Source: Sulfitobacter sp. (GTDB lineage Bacteria > Pseudomonadota > Alphaproteobacteria > Rhodobacterales > Rhodobacteraceae). Taken from it: a DNA stretch of 64,000 nt. Positions 55,043 to 63,329 of the stretch are shown piece by piece. A model generated the notes under the pieces. That model saw only the letters and a program-made list of their open reading frames with translations, did not search any database and had not been told where the DNA came from. The stretch covers positions 1 through 64,000 of the forward strand of contig JAQXCD010000034.1 of assembly GCA_029252045.1 (NCBI GenBank), given 5' to 3'. Position numbers and translations under genes: made by a program. Position 1 is the first letter of the stretch. Each line of letters opens with the position of its first letter.

Positions 55043-55863
55043 CCCAGAAACACCTTGCGCAGCATGTTCAGCGCGACAAGTACCAGAAACACTGCAAACA
55101 CGCGCTTGAGCGGTTTCGGATCCATCGAATGCGCCAGCTTGGCGCCGATAGGTGCGGTGATGAGTGTCATGGCAATGACCAGCACAAACGCCACCATATT
55201 AACCGCACCGATCGTCAGCGGCGGACGTGTGGCAGGATCAATTGTGGTGAACAAAAAGCCGATCACCGCAGGCACCGCAATCACCACACCAAAGCCTGCA
55301 GCCGTCGCAACAGCGCGGTGGATGGGGGTGTTATAGAGGCTCATCAAGGGCACGCCAAAGCTGCCGCCCCCGATGCCCATAAGAACGGACAAAAAACCCA
55401 CAGCGGGTGACAGGGCCGCACGCGCCGCACCCGTAGGCATCGCCTGCCCCAGCCGCCAATGCGCGCGGCCAAACCCCATGTAGAGACCAACAATCAGAGC
55501 CAGCACGCCAAAAATGCCCTGCAATGTGGTCGAGCGCAGACCAGACACGACAAACATGCCCACCACAGCGCCGATCACAATACCGGGGGCCCAGGTGCGC
55601 AGAATGTCCCAATCCACCGCACCCTTTTTGTTGTGCGACAGAACCGAGCGGACAGAGGTCACGATGATGGTAGCCAGCGAGGTCGCCAGACACATCTGCA
55701 TCAATTGCGGTCCATCATATCCAAGCGTCTGGAAAGCATAGAAAAACGCAGGCACCAGCACGATACCCCCACCCACGCCCAGCAATCCGGCGAGAACGCC
55801 TGCAAAGGCGCCAATGACCATCAGCATCACAGCCATCTCGATCAGTAGGATGGTATCAGGCAT
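55039..55863 (-). CDS. TSUP (TauE/SafE) family membrane permease
   Basis: The 274-residue protein has eight hydrophobic segments and two TSUP repeats: GVLAGLLGVGGGIVLVPAF in the first half and FLSVLMGIGGGSFGVPLM in the second. Known members export sulfite, sulfoacetate or related acids. CAGGAG precedes the start. It heads the coupled set with the dioxygenase-like and DMT genes, and lies 38 bases after dusA on the same strand. Confidence 0.92.
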   Translation of the reverse strand: MPDTILLIEMAVMLMVIGAFAGVLAGLLGVGGGIVLVPAFFYAFQTLGYDGPQLMQMCLATSLATIIVTSVRSVLSHNKKGAVDWDILRTWAPGIVIGAVVGMFVVSGLRSTTLQGIFGVLALIVGLYMGFGRAHWRLGQAMPTGAARAALSPAVGFLSVLMGIGGGSFGVPLMSLYNTPIHRAVATAAGFGVVIAVPAVIGFLFTTIDPATRPPLTIGAVNMVAFVLVIAMTLITAPIGAKLAHSMDPKPLKRVFAVFLVLVALNMLRKVFLG

Positions 55864-55901
55864 GGGTACGCTCCTGCGCAGTTAGGGTTGTTGGTTCTTT
55901 G

Positions 55902-56969
55902 CTACACCGCGTCTGGCTGACTGGCCAGCGCAGTTTGCACCATCGTTTGCTCCAATGCGTCGCGCACCAAGGCCGAGCCTGCCCCGGATCGGTGGGCGTT
56001 TTCCGACAGCACCCGCCGCCAGATACGCGCGCCCGGCCGCCCTGAAAAAAGCCCCAACATGTGCCGCGTCACGGATCCCAGCTTGCCGCCCGCATCCACA
56101 TGGGCGTCGATATAGGGCAGCATCGCCTCTACAATACCTTCGGCCGTTGTATCCGCGCCATCACCGAAAATCCGGCAGTCCGCCTCGCACAGAATGTCCG
56201 CCGGATGGTGGTAGGCAGCACGCCCGATCATCACGCCGTCCAATCCCCCGTCCAGTGCCGCCTCCGCAGCCTCCAGCGTGGTGATCCCTCCGTTCAGCGA
56301 AATATGCAGATTCGGGAACAGCTCTTTCATCTGATGGACCAATGGATAATCCAACGGCGGTATATCGCGGTTTTCCTTCGGGCTAAGGCCGTTCAGCCAG
56401 GCTTTGCGCGCGTGAATTGTCACCCGTTCCAGACCGGTCCCGACAAGGCGGCTCAGGAACTCGGGCAGCACCTCATCGGCGTTCTGGTCATCCACGCCGA
56501 TGCGGCATTTCACCGTCACCTCGACATCCACGGCCCGCTGCATCGCGCTGATGCAGCGGGCAACCAAGGCGGGATCTTTCATCAAGACCGCACCGAACAT
56601 ACCGGACTGCACACGGTCGGAGGGGCAACCGACATTCAGGTTGATCTCGTCATAACCCGCCTGTGCGCCCAGACGCGCGGCCTCGGCCAGCTCAGCCGGA
56701 TCAGAACCACCAAGCTGCAAGGCCACAGGGTGCTCCGAGACGTCATGATCAAGCAAATGCAACGCATGGCCCCGCACCAAAGCAGGCGAAGTAACCATTT
56801 CAGTGTAGAGCAGCGTATGCTTGCTCATCATGCGGTGGAGATAGCGGCAGTGCCGGTCCGTCCAGTCCATCATAGGAGCGACAGACAGGCGTGCGGCCTT
56901 TGAAACCATGGACCGACCCATGTTTTGCTGGGAGGCTCCTTGTCCTGAAGACTTTGATGTATCAGACAT
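55902..56969 (-). CDS. dusA: tRNA-dihydrouridine(20/20a) synthase DusA
   Basis: DusA reduces U20/U20a of tRNAs with FMN and NADPH. The protein contains SVAPMMDWTDRHCRYLHR, the catalytic Cys in EINLNVGCPSDRVQSGMFGAVLM, VTVKCRIGVD, and ISLNGGI with GRAAYHHP, all typical of the A type. The start at 56969 gives 355 residues; ATGs at 56921 and 56909 are alternatives, since the first 20 residues are not conserved and no site is strong. The 234-base region upstream holds no gene. Confidence 0.95.
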   Translation of the reverse strand: MSDTSKSSGQGASQQNMGRSMVSKAARLSVAPMMDWTDRHCRYLHRMMSKHTLLYTEMVTSPALVRGHALHLLDHDVSEHPVALQLGGSDPAELAEAARLGAQAGYDEINLNVGCPSDRVQSGMFGAVLMKDPALVARCISAMQRAVDVEVTVKCRIGVDDQNADEVLPEFLSRLVGTGLERVTIHARKAWLNGLSPKENRDIPPLDYPLVHQMKELFPNLHISLNGGITTLEAAEAALDGGLDGVMIGRAAYHHPADILCEADCRIFGDGADTTAEGIVEAMLPYIDAHVDAGGKLGSVTRHMLGLFSGRPGARIWRRVLSENAHRSGAGSALVRDALEQTMVQTALASQPDAV

Positions 56970-57203
56970 TTACGGCACGTTCTCGCTGTTTTTATCGTTC
57001 CGTCCCGCGTAAAGGACAGCATTTTTTTGCGTAAGGGACCTATTAAGCGGATCCAATTCTGGGCTTGAATATGGTATCTATCGAAAAACGTAAACGGGCC
57101 GATCGTCGCGCGGCCGACGCCATCAGGAAACCGCGCCTCTCGACAGCGCTCTTTAGAAGTTCCGACCATCCGGCGTTTCCTGATGCTCTTGGCCCATGTT
57201 GTA

Positions 57204-57845
57204 TTATTCAGGCATTGGCACGTCAGTGGTAAACTTGGGCACGCTATACCCTGCCTGTACCGCAGGACGGGCAGCGATGCGCAGGTACCAGTCTTTGACG
57301 TTCGGGAATTCGCCCAAATCAATCTCTTGCCACTCGAAACGGGACACCCAAGGCCAGCATGCCATGTCGGCAATCGAATAGGTGCCGCCATTTGCACCCG
57401 CGATATAGGTGCGTCCCTCCAGCCGCGTGTTCAGCACTTTATAGAGCCGCCGTGCCTCGGTGGCATAACGTTGTTCGGCGTATTCTGATTTTCCCTTGTT
57501 ATACTTCACAAAGTGATGGGTTTGTCCCAGCATCGGGCCCAAGCCGCCCATTTGCCACATCAGCCATTCCACCATTCGCCAGTACTCATCCCCTTCGCAT
57601 TGAAATTTCTTATATTTATCCGCGAGGTACATCATGATCGCACCGGTTTCCATCATCTGGATGCCCGTCTCGTGATCGACAATTGCCGGAATGCGATTGT
57701 TTGGCGCTATCTTCAAAAACGCAGGCTCGAATTGTTCGTCTTTGGTGATGTCGATGGCATGCACTGTGTAGGGCACGCCAAGCTCCTCCAGCAAGATCGA
57801 GACCTTGCGGCCATTTGGTGTGGTCCATGTATAGAGATCGATCAT
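57204..57845 (-). CDS. glutathione S-transferase family protein (YghU/YfcG-like)
   Basis: The 213-residue protein shows an N-terminal thioredoxin-fold domain with YTWTTPNGRKVSILLEELGVPY and NNRIPAIVDHETG, then GS-binding METGAIMMYLADKY, and an all-helical C-terminal domain. The TPNGRK start is that of the disulfide-bond reductase type, which uses glutathione without a Ser/Tyr catalyst. AAGGACACGCG precedes the start. A second GST gene lies 52 bases upstream on the same strand. Confidence 0.92.
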   Translation of the reverse strand: MIDLYTWTTPNGRKVSILLEELGVPYTVHAIDITKDEQFEPAFLKIAPNNRIPAIVDHETGIQMMETGAIMMYLADKYKKFQCEGDEYWRMVEWLMWQMGGLGPMLGQTHHFVKYNKGKSEYAEQRYATEARRLYKVLNTRLEGRTYIAGANGGTYSIADMACWPWVSRFEWQEIDLGEFPNVKDWYLRIAARPAVQAGYSVPKFTTDVPMPE

Positions 57846-57897
57846 CGCGTGTCCTTTGTGTTTTGCGCGTCATGTGCTGTGGTTTTGGTAGCGCCAA

Positions 57898-58842
57898 TTA
57901 CGCAGTATCTATGCGGTAACCGGCGCGGGGGAAATGGACGCAAACCGTCCCTACATCATCAGCACTGCGTTCAATCACAACAGTCTGCGCATCCGCATAA
58001 CGAATGGTGCCCACAACGGGTTGCTCGCCCCCGTTCACGTCAGGCCTGATTGTAACAGATTGCCCGACCGACAGCCCTTGAGGTTCATGCCCAGCTACAC
58101 CTGTGGGTGCAATGGACACTGCACCGTGAGCGCGGGAGATCGCATCCCCTGCATCCATAATGCTTGAGGTGCCGTGGCCGATGGCGCGGATGTTGTCCTC
58201 CCAACGCAGAAGCTGTTCAAATTCGGACAGGAACGAAGGACCTCCCGACCAGCGGCCCCGCAGGAACCAGACGACATAGTAAAATTGCGCATCAATCGCG
58301 GCCGGCTGGTCGCCCAGCAAAAATGCCCGCCCGTCCGACAGCTGCGCATTTACCCATGACAGGGGCGCGCGCATTTGGGACACAAGGTGCGGCAAGTCCG
58401 CGTTGGCCTGTTTTAGCCCTGCGGCCCAATCCTCACCCAGATAAAGCCGCCCGCGATCTGCCGCAAAATCCTTGTCCAATCCATCACCCGCAGCGCCCAG
58501 AACATGCCGGACGGTCTGGTCAAACAAGGGTCCGTCGGTCCAACGGCTCAGGCACCACATCAATCCGTGCTCTGCCGTGGGCATGATAGTCGGGCTGGGG
58601 AAGCGGCGCTCCAGCTCACGGATAATGCACTGGCTATCGCAATAGATATCCGCACCGATCTGCATGACGGGCGTGCGGCGGTAGCCGCCTGTCAGGGCTG
58701 TAAGCATCGGCTTGGGCGGCAGGCGCGGTATCTCGACGCTGCGCCAGTCCAATCCCTTTATTCCAAACACGACGCGAACTTTTTCCGCTACGGGCGATTG
58801 TGGATAGGCGTGAAAAATCACTTCTTCGGATGTATTGGACAT
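57898..58842 (-). CDS. glutathione S-transferase family protein with C-terminal extension
   Basis: Residues about 1-90 form a GST N-terminal domain (HAYPQSPVAEKVRVVFGIKGLDW, YRRTPVMQIGADIYCDSQCIIRELER) and about 100-225 a helical domain with FLLGDQPAAIDAQFYYVVWFL. The last 80 or so residues (SIAPTGVAGHEPQGLSVGQSV onward) form a beta-rich extension not present in classic GSTs. At 314 residues it is long for the family. Its substrate is unknown. It is likely cotranscribed with the next GST gene. Confidence 0.85.
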   Translation of the reverse strand: MSNTSEEVIFHAYPQSPVAEKVRVVFGIKGLDWRSVEIPRLPPKPMLTALTGGYRRTPVMQIGADIYCDSQCIIRELERRFPSPTIMPTAEHGLMWCLSRWTDGPLFDQTVRHVLGAAGDGLDKDFAADRGRLYLGEDWAAGLKQANADLPHLVSQMRAPLSWVNAQLSDGRAFLLGDQPAAIDAQFYYVVWFLRGRWSGGPSFLSEFEQLLRWEDNIRAIGHGTSSIMDAGDAISRAHGAVSIAPTGVAGHEPQGLSVGQSVTIRPDVNGGEQPVVGTIRYADAQTVVIERSADDVGTVCVHFPRAGYRIDTA

Positions 58843-59237
58843 TATGGGTACCTTTTGACCTTATGGGTCAGCTGTGAACATTCAATCTGGCCGCCGATGC
58901 GCTGAGATCGTGGGCGATGGTATCGGTGGCTGCGGACGCCCACCCGATATCGCATTCAAGCGGGTGCTGCGCCAAAATTCAAGCGGACAGTTTTATGCAG
59001 TCGCACACGCAGTGATCCGCTTCATCACCGTTTTTCGAGCATCCGGTTTTGACAGGATCCCTCTGGTGCAGCGCAAGGTCAGGCGCCCGATACTTGGCCT
59101 CACTTGCTCCAGCGGCGAAACTGTCCTGCAATATTCCGCACGGTGACCGGCCATTGGCCGCCCAGACGGAGCTGTCGAAAGGCTTAAGCCCGATACAGTA
59201 TGAGTGACGACACACAAGGGGGGGCGCGAGCGAGCGT
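58843..59237. other. intergenic region without a recognised gene
   Basis: Between the GST gene and the decayed binding-protein gene there is a 395-base stretch. It has a 90-codon plus-strand frame (58874-59146) without a ribosome site or protein-like sequence. The missing N-terminal part of the binding-protein gene was looked for in all plus frames here and not found. Confidence 0.5.
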
Positions 59238-60365
59238 GTGGATGATTACACGGTCCGCCTGAACCTGCTTGTCCCCGGCATTACACTGATCGCAGGCATG
59301 GCCGATTATCCGGCACTGATTGTTCACAGCAGCTACTCCCCCCAGATCGGTCTAAAAGACAGCCCCATCGGCACAGGCACCTTTGTCCAGGAGACATATG
59401 AGGTCGCAACCCGAGCAACCTACAGCTGCCGCAAGGAAGGCTGGTGGGGCGGTGAGGTCAATCTCGACGGGGTGGAATTCATCGACTACGGCACCGATCC
59501 GTCAGCGATTGTATCGGGCTTTGAGGCCGGAGAAATCCATGTAAACGATGAAACCACGTCCGAGTTTGTCGAAATCCCTGATGCGCTTGACATTGTGCGT
59601 AAGGAAAAGGGAACAGCCAACACAATCGTTGCGCGCATGCGCGCGGTTTCACCCCCTTTTTGACAATACCGACGTCCGCCGCGCCGTTCAAATGGCCGTG
59701 GATAACAATGTTGTGCTTGAACTCGGCGTTACCGGATTGGGCATACCAGCTGAAAACCTCCATGTCGGCCCGATGCATCCCGAATACGCCGAACTGCCTG
59801 CCCAAAAGCACGATCCTGTTGCCGCCAAGGCGATGCTGGACGCCGCAGGCCACGGCGAGACGGAACTGGAACTGATCTCCATCGACCGTGATTGGCGCAT
59901 TGTGGCTACAGTTGCAATCGGCGGGCAGATGCGGGATGCAGGCTTCAATATCAAGCGTACAATCTATCCGGGCTCGTCGTTCTGGAATGACTGGTCGAAA
60001 TACCCCTTCTCCACCACAAACTGGCTCCACCACAAACCTGGGCGCACGCCCGCTGGGTTGTTCAGGTGCTGGGGCTGGCCTACCGCTCGGGCGAGGCATG
60101 GAACGAATCCGGGCACACCAACCCTGAATTCGACGCCAAACTCGCCGAAGCGTCGGGGATTGCGGATGCAGACAAACATCGCGCCCTGATGAAAGGCTTG
60201 CAAGAGATGCTGCAATCCAGCGGTGCGATCATTCAACCCTTCTGGACAACCCAATATCTTCACTATGTCGCGGCCGTGAAAGGCCACGCGCGGCACCAGG
60301 TCCGCGAAATGCATCTGAAAAAAGTCTGGCGCGGTGATGCCGGATGTCCTCCCCTGAAAATTTAA
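59238..60365 (+). pseudogene. decayed family-5 (peptide/opine-type) ABC substrate-binding protein
   Basis: The reading begins inside the family (VDDYTVRLNL at the conserved centre), so roughly the first 150 residues are missing. Three lesions follow. One extra T in TTTTT near 59652-59661 shifts the frame within SPPFDNTDVRRAVQ. A 16-base tandem duplication (TCCACCACAAACTGGC at 60010, copied from 60026) and one extra C near 60037 restore the first frame. Joined, the text reads FSTTNWAHARWVVQVLGLAYRSGEAWNES, and the C-terminus ends near 60365. It cannot produce a working exported binding protein. Confidence 0.85.
60010..60041 (+). repeat. 16-base tandem duplication inside the decayed binding-protein gene
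   Basis: TCCACCACAAAC starts at 60010 and again at 60026, a 16-base spacing, in a context CTGGC versus CTGGG. It is best read as a replication-slippage duplication that shifts the frame by one. Confidence 0.75.
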
Positions 60366-60449
60366 ATTATTTTGCAAATGCAGGACATTGCTCACATGCT
60401 GCAAATATAGAACGTCCGGGACGACCCGGAGGACTCTGAAAGGTGGCCC

Positions 60450-61823
60450 ATGGATACGGTTTTGTTTCCCGCACGCGCGGATGACGTGCTCTCGCTTGTG
60501 CAGGATTTCACGTTCAAACTGACCGCCGACGATATTCCTGAGGATGTCTTGAAAACCGCGTGGATGCTCTTGCTTGATACGCTCGGCATCTGCATTTCCG
60601 CCACCCCGATGGAGGCAGGCGTACTTGCCCGCGAGATGGCCGTGAGGCTCTATAACACTGCGCAAGCAGAGGACCGCGCAACGATGGTGTTTGACGGACG
60701 CACCGCAAGCATCGCAGGTGCTGCCTTTGCCGCTGCAACCCAGACCGACAATCTGGATGGCCATGACGGGTATAACCCGACCAAGGGCCATATCGGTGTG
60801 GTTGTGGTCCCTACCCTGATCGCCATGGCCGAGCACCTGCCGCAGCTGTCGGGACGGGATGCGCTGGCCGCTTTGATTGTGGGATACGAGGTCGCCGGAC
60901 GGGCCGGTATCGCCTTGCATGCCACAACCAGTGACTACCACACTTCGGGGGCATGGAACGGGCTGGGGGTTGCGGCGCTTGCGGCGCGATTGCGCAACAG
61001 CACGCCGGAACAGCTGCGCGAGGCATGGGGCATCGCCGAATACCACGGGCCGCGCAGCCAGATGATGCGCGAGATTGCCAACCCCACGATGCTGCACGAT
61101 GGCTCTGGCATGGGGGCGCTGATCGGGGTGTCCGCCATAGTGATGGCCGAGGCCGGTTTCACCGGCGCCCCCGCCATCACTGTCGAGGCGCCGGAGGTGG
61201 CGCGCCATTGGACCGATCTGGGCACATTCTGGCAGACCAGCCATCAGTATATCAAGCCCTACCCCATTTGCCGCTGGGCCCATGCCTCCATCGACGGCGC
61301 GCGCGAGATTTGTCTGGCGCAAGGGGTCACACATGATCAGGTCGCCCGCGTTGAAATCCGCAGTTTCCACAACGCGGTCCAACTGTTCCCGACCATGCCC
61401 GACAGCACCTCCAAGGCGCAGTATTCCCTGCCTTTTGCGGTCGCCACGATGATCACCCATGGCCGCATCGGGCTCGAACATATCTCGGGCAGCGGGCTGG
61501 AGGATGCGGTGGTAGCGGATCTGGTCAGCCGCACGACACTGATTGAAGAAGCCCGGCACGAAGCCCGCTATCCGGTGGGCCGCTGGGCCGATGTAACCCT
61601 GCATCTGCATGACGGGCGGGTGCTGCACTCAGGCGATACCCATGCGCGCGGCGGGCCCGAGCGGCCCTTTGCCAAAGAAGATATCGTTGCAAAATATATG
61701 GAGTTCGCCGTGCCTGTCCTGGGGGAGGCCCGCAGCATCGCGATCCGTGACGCAATTCTGGGGCTCGGTGCAGCGGATGCGAAGTTCAGCGATGTCATGC
61801 AGCACCTGTTTGCAGCGCCCTGA
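60450..61823 (+). CDS. MmgE/PrpD family protein
   Basis: The 457-residue protein belongs to the MmgE/PrpD family, which includes 2-methylcitrate dehydratase, cis-aconitate decarboxylase and iminodisuccinate epimerase. Visible are the helical N-terminal domain with AWMLLLDTLGICIS, the substrate-pocket segment TDNLDGHDGYNPTKGHIGVVVVPTLIA, and PYPICRWAHASIDGA with SKAQYSLPFAVATMI. Which reaction it runs cannot be told. AAAGGTGGCCC precedes the ATG. Together with the next two genes it forms a likely catabolic set. Confidence 0.92.
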   Translation: MDTVLFPARADDVLSLVQDFTFKLTADDIPEDVLKTAWMLLLDTLGICISATPMEAGVLAREMAVRLYNTAQAEDRATMVFDGRTASIAGAAFAAATQTDNLDGHDGYNPTKGHIGVVVVPTLIAMAEHLPQLSGRDALAALIVGYEVAGRAGIALHATTSDYHTSGAWNGLGVAALAARLRNSTPEQLREAWGIAEYHGPRSQMMREIANPTMLHDGSGMGALIGVSAIVMAEAGFTGAPAITVEAPEVARHWTDLGTFWQTSHQYIKPYPICRWAHASIDGAREICLAQGVTHDQVARVEIRSFHNAVQLFPTMPDSTSKAQYSLPFAVATMITHGRIGLEHISGSGLEDAVVADLVSRTTLIEEARHEARYPVGRWADVTLHLHDGRVLHSGDTHARGGPERPFAKEDIVAKYMEFAVPVLGEARSIAIRDAILGLGAADAKFSDVMQHLFAAP

Positions 61824-61988
61824 GTGCAGCCCGCGACGGGGATACCCAAAGCCTGAATATTTCACTGCGCGCGCATCGCTGCGTTGCACTCTGCTGCCGC
61901 ATCCGCATACTGCCGCCCAACCGGAGGCCACAGCCCTATGATCCATCCAGCGCCCTTGGCATCCTTCCAACCCATGTGAGACAAAAAG

Positions 61989-63251
61989 ATGACCTTTGAT
62001 TCCGTCCCCAACCTGACCCAAGATGTGCGCAGCCGCTTTGCCCATGTGGACGCCTGCCCGTTTGAAGGGCCGCGTGTGTTCTTTGAGAATGCAGGGGGTG
62101 CGCTGACACTCAATTCCGTGATTAAGACCTCTACGGATTACGCAGGCTACCCCGACAATCACGCAGGCCGCGACAATCCGGCAGGTGTGGCCCTGCGCGC
62201 GGCCATCGAAAAGGGCAAGGCGGATACCCGGTTGCTGTTCAACGCTCCCGACGGCCAGATTTTTGTGGGCGAAAGCGGCACGGAAGTGCTGTTCCGTCTG
62301 GTTCGCACCGCCGCATTGGGCGCAAAAGAAGGCGGGACCATGCTGGGCAGTACGCTGGAGCATCCCGCACAGCGCAGTGCCATGGCCCGATGGGCCGATG
62401 TGACAGGTCGCCCCCACTTGCTGGCCGCCCATGACGATGCCACAGGCACCGTCACGCTGGACGCCTATCTGCCGCATATCACCCCCGATCTGCGGGTGGC
62501 CAGCATTGTGCAAACCTCGCCTGTGACGGGGATTTCCGTGGATGTTGTGGCCATCATCAAGGCCATCCGCGCCACAGCGCCCGAATGCATGATCATCATC
62601 GACGGCATCCAGCACGCCAGCCACGGCCATATCGACATCGCAAGCTACGGTGCCGACGGCTATGCTGTGTCACCTTACAAAGTCTTCTCGCGTCACGGCT
62701 ATGGCATCGGTTGGGCCTCGGACCGGCTGACGGCCTGTACCAAGGAAACCGTGATCGGCGGCGCGCCTACCAGCTGGGATCAAGGCACGCGGGACGCAGG
62801 CGCCTATGCGACCTTCTCCGATGTGGTCGGGTATTTTGAGTGGCTGGGCCAGCAGTTCACCGGCAGCACCGACCGACGCACGCAAATCCTTGCGGCCGCG
62901 ACAGCGATCCATGCGCAGGAACAGGCGCTGATCCATGGTATGATGCACGGCGTGGGAAACCAGCGCGGACTGGCCGGTATTCCGGGGGTCACCGTGATTG
63001 GCGGCATCGACAATGCGAGGCGCGAAGGAGTCGTGTCCCTCACTCTCGACGCGATGGCATCCGGTGATCTGGTGACGTTTCTGAACTCCCATGGCGTGCG
63101 CACGCATATCCGCAACAATGACCACTATTGCGGCAACATCCTCGGCCCGCTGGGGTTGGAGAATTGCATCCGCGTCTCGATCAGCCACTACAACACAGAG
63201 GCAGAAGTGAGCCAGTTTCTGACTGCGATGAATTTGGCTGCCGCAAGCTGA
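61989..63251 (+). CDS. class V aminotransferase-fold PLP enzyme
   Basis: The 420-residue protein matches the class V aminotransferase/cysteine desulfurase superfamily: substrate loop VFFENAGGALTLNSVI, LEHPAQRSAMARWADVTG, the Asp of IIIDGIQHASHGHIDIASYGADGYA, PLP Lys in AVSPYKVFSRHGYGIGW, and the Arg in NCIRVSISHYNTEAEV. A desulfurase needs a mobile Cys-loop, which is not evident, so aminotransferase or lyase activity is more likely. The weak GAG site lies before ATG 61989. It follows the MmgE/PrpD gene by 165 bases. Confidence 0.88.
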   Translation: MTFDSVPNLTQDVRSRFAHVDACPFEGPRVFFENAGGALTLNSVIKTSTDYAGYPDNHAGRDNPAGVALRAAIEKGKADTRLLFNAPDGQIFVGESGTEVLFRLVRTAALGAKEGGTMLGSTLEHPAQRSAMARWADVTGRPHLLAAHDDATGTVTLDAYLPHITPDLRVASIVQTSPVTGISVDVVAIIKAIRATAPECMIIIDGIQHASHGHIDIASYGADGYAVSPYKVFSRHGYGIGWASDRLTACTKETVIGGAPTSWDQGTRDAGAYATFSDVVGYFEWLGQQFTGSTDRRTQILAAATAIHAQEQALIHGMMHGVGNQRGLAGIPGVTVIGGIDNARREGVVSLTLDAMASGDLVTFLNSHGVRTHIRNNDHYCGNILGPLGLENCIRVSISHYNTEAEVSQFLTAMNLAAAS

Positions 63252-63329
63252 CAGGGGCTGAAACGCTTGCGTTTGCAGGCTTTCGCGCAAAGCCCCTTAC
63301 AACCACGATAAGAAACCGAAGGAAACGAT

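Noticed and set aside
56870-57397. A 175-codon minus-strand frame upstream of dusA
   Set aside because: It overlaps dusA and the GST gene in other frames and has no recognisable sequence.
59964-61628. A 554-codon minus-strand frame opposite the MmgE/PrpD gene
   Set aside because: The plus-strand frame is a recognisable family member, and the minus frame reads as low-complexity antisense without domains.
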